Source: Branchiostoma floridae
Lineage: Eukaryota > Chordata > Leptocardii > Amphioxiformes > Branchiostomatidae
NCBI RefSeq assembly: GCF_000003815.2
Contig: NC_049991.1
Span: 18,694,611 to 18,756,610 of the forward strand
DNA length: 62,000 nt
Direction: 5' to 3'
Part shown: positions 40,951-52,700 of the stretch, one piece after another
How positions within the stretch are numbered: position 1 is the first letter of the stretch
Layout: each line of letters starts with the position of its first letter
Notes under the pieces: model-generated
Seen by the model: the letters and a program-made list of their open reading frames with translations, nothing else
What the model was told of the DNA's origin: nothing
Databases searched by the model: none
Position numbers and translations under genes: made by a program

Positions 40951-43787
40951 TTAATGTTGGCATCAAGTAGTCTTCAGCATTCTCCTTCTTCTTGACTCAA
41001 TCGAGATAGTCCTGTACACTGTAAAACGCAACTGTAAAAGGCTGATCTAGTTACAACTCCTTTTTCCACGGCCCTGCGACACTTACAGGGTTCTTTCTCT
41101 ATATCCAAACACACAAAAAGCAACATAGTCAAGGGTAATAGCATGCAGCAACGTATAATGTACAGTTATTATCAGTACTTTACAATTCTACCACGTACAA
41201 AGAATCAATACGAAAGCAAGTCACAGGGAAGTATTTACAGAGGAGGGGGGTAGCTTGCTGAAGGCAAGAGCAACTGGATGTCTTGGTAGTCCCTGCCCAA
41301 ATCAACTATTGAGATAACAGTATGATTTTTCTGTATTTGAGTGCACATTAAAAACTAGGTTTTGCTCACAAGATAACCTCAGTAATACTATGCCTAACTG
41401 TCCAGGGTGGGATCCCCCATTCATTCTACAATAGGGAATGTGCACTGTGCTTTTCTGGGTGACAAAACTTTCTTGTAACGCTCAGTTTTGCAAGGCTTAT
41501 AAAGTCTACTTTTCTTCATACACCATGGTTGCCATAAGTGTTAGTTCAACTTTATACCCTTTGCGATATCTGCGTTAAAAAAAAAATTCATTTTAGTGGG
41601 CTTATATATAAACAAGAACAATTCATCACCCCTTAATACAGCATGTTGAAATAGCATTTTTTTTTAAGTTGAACAGATGTACATGTGTACTTCAAGTTAC
41701 AACCATGGTTACATCTATGCATTCTTAATACATGTACAACCCAATGATTTTGAGAGCTTGAAGACCTAGCTGGTCATAGATATCTTAACACCACATCCTG
41801 TACTTTATGTATAGGTGGGGAGGGGGGCTACCAGTCCCCAGTTGCTCTTGTGTTCAAGAGAAGCTTCACATGGCCACAGTATGAGATGCTCTCTTACAAC
41901 TGATTCTGCCAATAAGCCTCCTCACAGGCCGGGTCGTCGCCCCTTCTGACCTTTGCCCTCGTGTCACCAACCAACCTTTGACCCTGTGTCAACAGCCAAC
42001 CTTTAACCTCACATAACCTTTAACACAATTTGCAGCAGGAAAGTCAATCTCACCTTGAATTTTGCCTTTTAACACTACAAAGGTTACTGTGAGGTCAAAA
42101 TTTCTTGTAACCCCCAGAGTAGAGGTCAAAAGTCAAGGGTGAAAGGGCGCCGACCGACTGGCAAGAGGCTTATCGTATGTCAATCCTGAGTCAGGTACGT
42201 CATTGTACATACAACATTGCAAGTAAGACGATGCAGCTTGAGTTCAATTGTTTCTTTGTCTTTGTACACGAAAAAAAGAAGAACAGAACCTCCAGTGAAA
42301 TCATGCCTGTGACGTCCAATTCTAATTCTGAGAAATAAAACTCCACTGGAGGATCACGAGTCAACACATCGTTTTCTTGAAAAGTCCTATCTTATTATCT
42401 AATAAGTCACAAACAATATTAATCTTGTCTCCGTACAAAACGTTTATCCACAAGCCTCAAATGAACTACCAGGACTCTCCATACTAGCCTACACTAGTGT
42501 CCAATAAGCAAAATGGCCTTTGTGTTAAAAAAAGAAAGAAAGAAAAAGAAATTGAGAAAATTTTTTCCCCACTGTCAACTTTTCCCAAGCCAAAACATGA
42601 GATAGAGCTAGCTATATGTCACATCTGGGCACTGTCTTCTAAACAAGAGTAAATTTCCCTTCCCTATAACAGGAGGGAAACCACTGCAGAAATTCTGTCT
42701 TCGCCTGTCCAAAGGCAGTTGTCTCAAGCTTCCTGGCAAAACTAGACGATTTGAAAAGTTGAAAATTGGAATTCCTCAAAAGAGAAGACTTACTGTACCA
42801 CAGCAAATTTGTATAATGGGCCATCATTTAACTGCAGTACAGAGTAGCCCAGGAGGGGAATGGATATTGTTGAGGCGGGGCAAGAATTGGCTTTCTGTTT
42901 TCATGTTGCGGCTAGTTTTTCTGCCTTCTTGGACCATGTTAATTTTTGACCGAATAAGATTTGAGGCCACAAGACCACGTGCTGTTTTACACCATACCCA
43001 GACCTGTCCAGCTTACTTCTGGACTTGAAAAGGTTTTTAATTGGTGAGACGTAGCATCAGAGAACAATGCGATTATGCAACTCAAGAGAGCTGCTTTAAA
43101 TTTATTTCTCTATTAATCTCACCTTAACAGAATCAAGATTTTAAACATGCACTGCAAAACTTTTCAATTTTTCAGCACACCAAATGCCTCAAGGAGACTT
43201 TGACTCATTTCTTCTGTGTTGTTGTTCTTGATAGATACAACGTCTAGCAAACCATTCACACATTCATAAGGGTTGCAATTTTGTACAGCAAAATCTTTGC
43301 TTGTGCCAGAGCTTGAATAGACTTTGCTAATTGTTATTGTATTAGGATTAAGGAGACAACTACCTTCGGTAGAAAGACTTTTTGAAATTTCTGAATTAGG
43401 TACATCATCTACAGTACTGGACAATTCCTAGTCTTATAGAGACAGCCAAACCCTTTGACAATCCAGCGTGCCATTTGCATGTTGTTTTGAATTGTGCCAT
43501 TTTTGTGTTGTTTTCACAGGGCAGTTGTTACATCTGTTCTATACACGTTTTTAGTTTTTCCGTAGGAGGTTCTGAGTTGTTTTTTCTGCAAACGTGATCT
43601 GGTTTTCTGTCCTAGCTAGCTCGTTTGTTTCCCTGGCTTGATTTTTTTTCTTCTTCTTCTTCATAATCTCTCCACACTCTCAGTCTTTCTCTCAGTTTCT
43701 CACGCCATTCCCAGCAACACACTTCATTTTTCTTCACAGACAGACAGTTTTTAATCCTCCTTGCAAAGTCCTCCAGGAATCGCCCGG
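40951..43787 (-). other. Probable 3' UTR of the CK1 gene
   Basis: About 2.8 kb with no recognisable coding exon and few repeats compared with neighbouring DNA. It lies directly downstream of the kinase stop codon and ends near an AATAAA on the minus strand. The relative lack of MITE-like inserts fits transcribed, retained sequence. Confidence 0.4.
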
Positions 43788-46700
43788 CTATTTCTTGATG
43801 TGCCTTGACGATGTCGACCGTCCGGTTGTGTCGCCGTCCTTCTCCCGTCCAGACGCGCTCCCTCTCCGCAAACCTACGCGAAAAACGATAACGACAACAA
43901 CGTTAGAAACGCCATGATGCGAAACACGTCTGAATTCCACGAAACAAGAGTAAGAGAAAAATAGACGAACCACCAAGATCGGATGGACGGGGGAAAGACA
44001 GCACGAAAGAGTTTCCACATTAAAAACAGCGGCAGACGAAGCAACAGCATTTCCACGGCAGAAAAGCGAAATAAAACGGACACGAGAATCGAAAGATAGA
44101 CAGCAAATGAGAAGTAGGGAAAGGGATGAACCATTAACGATGTAGGGAAAGGGATGAACCGTTAACGACACACATGCAGTCTGAGTCATGCAGACATCAC
44201 AAGGAACTAAACGCACCAAGCAGCAGTGATCTCTAGGAGGTGCAAGAATTTTTTTGGAAGGGGGTGGGTAGTCTGCTGAGGGGGGTACTTGTGTGTATGT
44301 GTTAATGTTTTGTGCATGCCCCCTCTGGTGTACAAAGGAATGGGTTACGTTGAAGGGGGGTGCTGTAATGTAACTGGGCTACAAGCTGTAGCGTGTGGAA
44401 GACCACCCCATGCGGTACATGTTACGTACTTCCAAATGATGCTTCGGGTGTGATGTGGGAAGACTTTCTCCGTTCGGCCTTGGCCCGTTTCTGTTTGGGA
44501 CCTAGAGAGGCGAAGACACAGACGGGATATTCGAGACAGCGCACGCTACCACCACGTACGTCGGGGATGCGCAGGGACCACTACAGAGCTTGCAATCATT
44601 CTCATCCATCACAACCAACGCTTCTTTTTTCTCTCTCCACCGGTTGCAGTCAAACGGTCCTTCGATCGTTCGTTCTCTAAAAATCTCTCTCGGTGATGCA
44701 AACTGTGTGAGTGGGTCCGTGCTCATGCGGAGAAGGAGAAACCTCGAGGACACGTCAGACGGTTGTTGGGGTGGAATGAGGTATGTGAGGTAGTACAGAT
44801 AGAACCACAAGGTCCGTACACAGCGCTGCTCTTTCTTCCGTTTTCCTGCGGTTCTTTGATTGGCTTGTAAGTTGTAGTAAAAACTAGCCTAAGCCTGAGT
44901 GTACAACACTAATAAGGCTAGCAATTGGAGTTTGGAACTGGTAGGTTTTTGGACAAGCGAATAAAAGAACAACCCTAATCTAATTACAAGTGTGGTGGGT
45001 TCCAATAATTTTTTCCTGACCTTCAATAATCATTAGGCTAGAAAACTTGACACAAATGTCGGCAATTTTTCAGTTTCATAAACTGTAGTGTTACAACGAA
45101 GAAAGAGCAGTCTGTGCAGACCTTGTAGCTTGACAGCGGACACAAAAAACATCCTCGAGAAGGAACAAATAACCTTCAAGTTCAACAGTGACCCCAATGC
45201 CCCCCTCCCCCATCAGAAACTATCCAAGTGGCTGAGGACAGATACTCAGGATGCATTATGGGACTGATAGGCTGAAACCTGGGCACAGATTGTGAAGCGT
45301 AGAAGTATTTGGCAAAAGGAGAAAGCCTCCAAATATGATACCCTTGAGAAGACAGGGCAGGCCAAGGAAGACTGGCCAAGACTTCCTCCTGAAATAAGTC
45401 AAGTTTTGGAAGAGTTTGGCCAAGGTGGACTGGCCAAGACCTCCTTTGGAAATGAGTCAAGTTTTGGAAGAGTTTGGCCAAGGTGGACAGGCCGAGATGT
45501 CCTTCTGAAAAAAAGTCAAGGTTTTGAAGAGCTTGGAAAGGCTTAAAGAGCAAACACGCTGATCTTTTCTTGGCAATTCTGTTAGATTTGAAATGTACAA
45601 TTAGGTTAGTTGCTCAAAGAGGGAAAATGTACAATCATCTTAGGGACTTGTAGTACTTTTTTTTTTATTACTTCCTTTTGTTGTTGTTAAATCATACACA
45701 CTTCTTGGCAATGTAGGATAATCTGAGAAGTCATTTGCCAAAAAAATCTTCTGACTTACGCAAGGGATAGCATTGGCTCTTTGTAAAATAAGTCCCTGAA
45801 TGACTTATTCTGAATAATAAATTTTCTCGATAGAAACTGGAAAGAAACATTTTTTGGTGTATTGCTTGGCAGAACAAGCCATACATACATACAAAGAACG
45901 ACAAGACCCTGCAGCAATTGTACACATTCCACCTCTGATCCGAATCAGCACCACCAAAGTTTATTTCAGTAATTTGAGAGGAAGTTGGCGTAAATTTGCG
46001 AGCGAAAGTCGCTGCCGCACACCGTCGGGCGTTTTTCTGCGTACCTAACCCAGAGTTCAGCCCTGAGCCCACCAGGTTCCCAGAGTGTACGTGAGAGGCG
46101 GACATACGAGCGGGGTCGGTACGCCCTGTCGCTGTCAGGTCAGAGGTCGACACATTGGGCGCCGTCCCGCGGTGCAACCGCATGCTCACTCGCCGCTCTC
46201 GCTCCGCACGGGACAGGGGTCGCGGGGAGGTCGCTGAAAGGTAAGAGGTGAGAGGGCTTACTGTACCGAGGCTGAGAACGCCGGGAGGGGGGTTAGGTTG
46301 GTTGTTACAAGCCACACACCACACGAAGAATCCTGCTGCACGATGAGCTAGAGTTAACATCTTTTTTAAAGGCCATACCATTTTAATTTCATGGTTCTCA
46401 AATTATTTTAAAGTGAAAATATAGCAAGAGGACATCATAAAGCTAGAGGGTAGGGAGGAAAACTTGAACATGACTGTATTCACTCTACAAAACTTAGAGC
46501 ACCAAGGCCAAACCTGGTCCTCAGGCTTTGTTGTCATTATGTTTTTCCAGTAAAGTTTTGTTTTTTTTAATCCGAGAACCAACGAATTAAATTGGTGTGG
46601 CCTAAAAATTTGTGTCTAGAAAAAGGCAAGTAGAAAACATTAGCTCGTCTGTCCCTGCCAGAGTTAGAATCTTTTTTAAAAATACATGTTGAGAAAAAAG

Positions 46701-49700
46701 ACAAGTGGAAAACGTTAGCTGACCTGTCCCCAGCCACTAATTGCGAACAATATAGACTTCGTAGCCTCTAATCAACAGTTCAACGATTTCGTATAGTCCA
46801 AACTGTGGATAGAATTTTTTTTAAATGTCCAAAGAAAAGTAGAGACAATTCGCTGATCTGTCCCCAGCCACAAATTGCACACAATAGAAATTTTTTAATC
46901 TTTAGATACTTTGTCAGTTCAATGATTAATAGCATACAACTTGATTAGGAAAATATTTCTCAAGAATTTAGCACATCCAGAGCTTGAACCATCCAGATTC
47001 TCACAATCAAGCACGACACACATGCCATTGGTTAGTTGTAAGCAGCAGATATCAATTGTCACATTGAATAAGGGAAGACTGTGGGAATTGTGGAAATCTA
47101 CTTCAAGCATTCGTTGATGAAGGTTTGACACCCAGGAAATAGAACAAGCCAAAAAGCAGTCACTCAAGCAACTGGATATGATTTTTTGGAAACGGTCAGA
47201 TGTTTCATATAGCACCCACTATCTTTCGTCAGCGACACTGAAGAAATCAGGTGGAGAAATAGGTTTTATAGCCTAACTATGAATTGAGATGCAAGGGAGA
47301 TGAGACAAATTTTAGGATTATCCAATAGGAAACAAAGGTAAGACAAAGTCAAGACAAAGCTGATGCAAATGACTCACTCAGCTGCTGTTGTTCGAGTTAC
47401 AGGAGACACTTCAAGCATTGATACTTCATATCTTATTCCCAGCGTACTTCCCAATTCAGTATGACCAGAGTTATTTCAAGCAAACAAGATTCATCGGTTA
47501 GCACAAATCTGTTGGTGACCACAATAGAATCCAAATTCCTTTTGAAATATCCAGTTGTAGATTGGCCTGGGTACCATCTGGATACTAGCTCACTCTGACG
47601 CTCATTACACACTATAGTCACTTCTCTGCTATTTCGTCTTTAACGTCTGGAATCGTCCAAATTTTGGTTGGTCCCTACAAGGAGGTTAAACCTCCTTGGT
47701 CCCTACACATCAGCAAAATAAGGAATGGGTACAAGCGCTCACCCGAAACACCCTCTACCCGTTTGAGGGAGGCCTGTTGTCCTCTAGAACCCATTTCTTA
47801 ATTAGCTTGATAACTGGCATCACCACCAAAAGGTTTGAATAATACAGTTTCCCACACAGGTAGCAGAAGCGAACACAGGAGTGAACTATTTTCCGGATGG
47901 TCGTCCAGGCCAGTTGCAGACTGAATTGTCTCTACAAATCGTTGGTTAGTTCCTGCCCTGCGTTAGTCCACACCACGACAACTTACGGGCGGCGGGGGAT
48001 GGCGTGGCGGCCTGTGGACTGGTGGCGTCGCCCGTGCGTAACCTTCCGGCCGTGGCGGTGCCGGTGAGGGCACGCGGCGTGGAGGTGCGAGGGTTGTTAT
48101 GGTGATGGTGGCGGTCCTCTCTCCTGTCCCGGTCAGTGTCGTCTGAACTTCTACTGCTGCCGCCCTGTCGGAAAAACCGGGAAGGGTTCACAGCCGTGCG
48201 TGAGTATATATCAGGTTGGGACGTCACTACTCTCCATGCAAAGGTTCCGTTTTTAATGTTTGTTTAGACGTTTTTGTCTGGCTTTATAATTTTGTGCTGT
48301 TTGTTTAATCTCCAAACAGATTTCACGGTTGCAGCATAAGATAGGATCAAAGCTGGCCAAGGAGTATAGTCTGCCTAAGGGAGCTAGAAGGAATGGGGAC
48401 CCGGTAGGCAGCTGTACTCCTATTCCACCGGGAATCTGCTTGGAGACTACAGTTTGTTTGGCTAGCGGACATGAAGAAATCAGTACAAAATAGAAAGCCG
48501 GACAAAATTGGCTAAAAAAAGTTTAAAACATCTATTATGTAGCCTAACCTCAGCTTGGAGAGTAGTAATTCACTTGAGTCCTTTGTTCACAACCAATGTG
48601 TTAAAGCCTAGCTGACGTTTCTACAACAGTCTGTCACTTTCCTCTGGGCAATACCAACTTTTAAAACTACTAATTCAGTCAAGTTTGGCATCGTATTGTT
48701 CACACTACAGAAGTGACACTTAGCTGAAGTGCAATGTCATTGCCCTGAGGAAGGTGACTAACGGTCACCGAAGCATCGGCTAGGTCGGCATCGGTTGGGA
48801 ACAAGGGATTTTGACTTCCAGTTCACCACTTTGGCCGCACCAATCTATTTTCTTGGCTCTTGGATATTTCAAAGTAAAACTGAAGCAAGGAAACAAGATG
48901 AAAACATAGCACTGGGAGGAATTGTTGAATCTTACTAGATTCATTCTCTAAAACTTTCTCCTTAGGCACTGCTTTCCTCTTCATATTCCAGCTCAGTTTT
49001 ATTTTGTTATAGATCTAAGAACCAAGAAATAAAATTGGCATGGCCTAACTGTAGATGAAACCATCAGGGCAAAATTGAAGTATCTTCCTCATGCAATTTT
49101 ATCAGATTCCATTTCATCATTTTATCATGATCAAAAAAATATTTGATAGTATTTCAATGAAAGGACAACATAACCTTTTGTGTTGCTTTTTGTTCTGAAT
49201 TTCGAATAGAGGACAACTTAATGTTAAAATACCAATACAAATATAACCACTTTTCACACACTTTTCTTCTCAAGAATTAAGACAATTCATGGCAATCATT
49301 AACGTTTGTTGGTTAGTTTTTCTGCATCTAATTTTGCAAGCCAATACAATAGCAGTGTTAAAAGCCTGATCAAATACAAAACAAAAACTTGCAAAATCTC
49401 TATATACAGGTAGAAGCATCCAAGTTGGGAAAGGTGTAAGTAACATACAACAGCACCTCAATACATTATCACTTCAACACTTGATCAAAATGTAAACAAA
49501 TTTTCAGGGGTCAAATTTCACCACACACGCATGCAAGACCCCCCTTCTCCCCCTAGCAGATAGAGAGTGAACTGCACGAAAGAAAATCAACCCCAGAAGC
49601 CCTCCCACCCCCTCATCATGCAAAAAAAGGTAGTAGTAGTAGAAGTAACAACAGTCTGGAGGGCCAAACCTCGTGTGTACTTACAAATTTTAGCATATTC

Positions 49701-52700
49701 CAGTCAAACACGTAGTCATAAGTGAACCCCTGCCTATGAAACAAATTTCGGAACAACTGCCTTAGATACGAGTAGTCTGGTTTGTCGTCGAATCGAATCG
49801 ATCGGCAGTAATTTAGGTAGGTCGCAAACTCCGCTGAAACGAGAAAGAGAAATGAGAGGTTCACAAGACAGATCTAAGTGACGGTACAAGGACTGCTGGC
49901 TGTATCTGGGGTTCCATATGGTCTCGTAAACTTTGAAGCATTAAACTACACTTTGTAACAGATAATTCAGATTGACAAAAAGGTGCTTGCATCACGAGAA
50001 AATTCTTTCAACATTGAAATGCGTGAAAATATGGCACAAATGTTCATGTCAAGCATTTAAATGTAAAGATTGAAGTATGAACCTATACAATCATTTGCAA
50101 CTTTCTTTGTTCATTTTTAGTTCACACATTAGAACATATAAATGTATGATATACATATATATCTCTGTGTGAGCTGGAAACAAACAGCCAAATGCAAGTT
50201 TGAATTTGTCTAACAAAGGTTAAGGTTACAAATTTAAAATTTGTGCCCTTTTAATTTTAGAACACAAATTTCCACCTTCTAAATGTGAAGAAACCACATG
50301 GAACCCCAAATCTTGCCAGGCAGGCCCCTGATACATATAAATATATATATAAAAACAGTTGTAATACTTACAAGATGATACAAATTCCAGTCAAACACGT
50401 AGTCATATGTGAACCCCTGTCTATGGAACAGGTTTCGGAACAATTGCCTAAGATACGAGTATTCCGGTTTAGCGTCGAATCGGAGAGAGCGACAGTAATT
50501 TATGTAGGTCGCAAATTCCGCTGCAAGAGAGAGAGAGAGAGACGCAAAAAACACAAACTTTAAAAACCTCGAACCTCCTGATCGCAGGAGCAGGTTTTTG
50601 AATGATGTACTGACTAACTACCTTAGGTGCGAAGAGAATTAATTGAACGACTATGTTACACTTTTGTAAACTTCAATGGAATGATGGGCCAAACGTGAGT
50701 TAACAACCATGCAGGGCTGTCTCCAGGACCCGTTCTTACGTCCTGGAATGGAATTTGCGTGTTGGGACAGACAGAAACGTTGTTCTGTCCCAGGGTTGGA
50801 CAAGTCTACTAGCCCTATTGTCCCAGGCAAGTGAAAATGCCGATTTGGCAAGTGCATACCGTACCCCACTTGCCCGATCGGGCAAGCTAGATTTTTTCCA
50901 TAGAGTGAGATTTTCATATACTTGCTACATTTCACAGTTATGACATCAAGCATTGGTTAACACAGAAAAATAGAGCCAATATCAGTAATTCCATCAATGG
51001 AAGTGAAAATACATAGGAAAATGTCATTTAACTTTTGGGCAAGTGAAAAATTGCTTCGGGCAAGTAGATTTTTTGTGTACTTGCCCGTCGATAGGACAAG
51101 TGAACTGTAGAAAACAAGTCAAACCCTGCTGTCCTATGCGAAAATCTGAGCTTCGTGACATGAAACTGAGGAAAATGCATTGTTGAAAGCTTACAATGAC
51201 AGATTTAAGAATGAAAATCAACAACATGGTCTCCCAGACAATGCGAGAGACAGGGAAAAAAATTAAAGCTGGAAACAGCCCTGCAACCACATCTTACAAA
51301 CAACTACAACTTTGAAGGGATATTTGACATGAATATGAATCATTTCGTTGAAAAAATTTGAACTAAAATTGGTATATAGTTTACCACTATCTAGTGCTCA
51401 GCGAAGGCTACATCACAAAAACTAGTTCTTTTCCTTGCTATCCAAAACACAGATGAGGAAAAGTGATGTATTCTATTATGTAATGCTAGTTCACCATTAT
51501 CTGCGGGGTAACCTATATCCATTGATCCACCTATATCCAGTGTTTTAAAAACACTGTCTAAATAAAAAATTGACGGATGGTGGATTCATCCTGCAATATT
51601 TCGACAATATTGCAATTTGAAACGACTGTCTGTAAATTTGATATTCAGACTAAAACAATTCATGGACCATGAGTTTCAGTTACCCCACAGTGAACTAACA
51701 TTTATCTATAATTGATCATTTACCCCTACACCTAACACTTTCTACACTCACTACCACCGAGTGAAAACTTACAGGGATATCCCTTGCACAGAACCTCTAT
51801 GGGAGTGGACATTTTCTTTTCGCTTATCCTCTCGTATTTCTGTCGCTTGGTGGCGGCCTTGAGGCCCTGCCAGGGCAGGCTGCCCAAGTTGAAGTACATC
51901 AGGACGTAGCCAAGCGACTCCATGTCGTCTCTTCTGCTTTGTTCTAGGGGACAAAAAAATACAACAAAGGAAATAAAAGGAAAGTTAGTTTACACTTCTG
52001 TGCTTCGGAACTGCTTCCTATATCACAAACTAAATCACAGTAGGAGGCTAATATCTACAGGTAACAGGCAACCCATTGTTTATTGATGAGAGGGCTGCAG
52101 TTTGTTCAAGCAATGTAAACAATAATATTAGACAGGCATCAGAAAATGGCACTTTCCAGATTCCAATTAAGAACCCAAAGCTATAAAAAAAACTGCCACA
52201 AGTTCATCAATAGGAACAGCAGGTGGAGTTTCTATCAGAAAGCAGTTTTGATGCCTTTGTTCTTTTTAATTTTACACCCATCTACAACTCTCTCCCTCCT
52301 TCACTTTTGTATTGCAACATGTCCTTTTAATGCTTGTAGGATGTAATTTTGAATTGTAATGTGTACATGTGGTTGATGTGTTAAAAGAACAATTCTTTAT
52401 CTTCATAATTTTAGACGTGTATATGATGTGATAGGTAAAGTTAGATGTTGTGAATAGTAACAAATTTTTAACGATGTAAGAGATGTAAAAAAACTTGTAT
52501 ACCAGTCCAATTCAGTGCTCGAGTTTTGTGCACTGCCATGTGTGTATTTTGTACAAAGAAAGAAAGAATAATAAACCACATCATCATCATCATCATCATC
52601 CTACTGACCTATTCCTAAGTGCGTGTTGATGGATGCGTATCTGGCTGTGCCCGTCAGGTTCTTGTTCTCCCTGTAGGGTATGTGCTGGTGGGTTCTGGCG

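Noticed and set aside
43874-44219. Extended ORF upstream of the last CK1 exon as coding sequence
   Set aside because: Hydrophobic, low-complexity intron translation; coding begins only after the cgcgtag acceptor.
45182-45553. ORFs on both strands with 58-bp periodic repeats
   Set aside because: Open frames result from the minisatellite; no domain or splice support.
45731-46044. Reading through the CK1 tail exon past 46045 to the stop at 45731 as the true C-terminus
   Set aside because: The extension ([14 protein letters not shown] onward) does not resemble a CK1 tail, and a gtacgc donor with a phase-matched last exon at 43788-43873 exists. An unspliced isoform cannot be excluded.
48310-48455. 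Possible small exon of CK1
   Set aside because: The sequence belongs to a foldback family present four times in the window.
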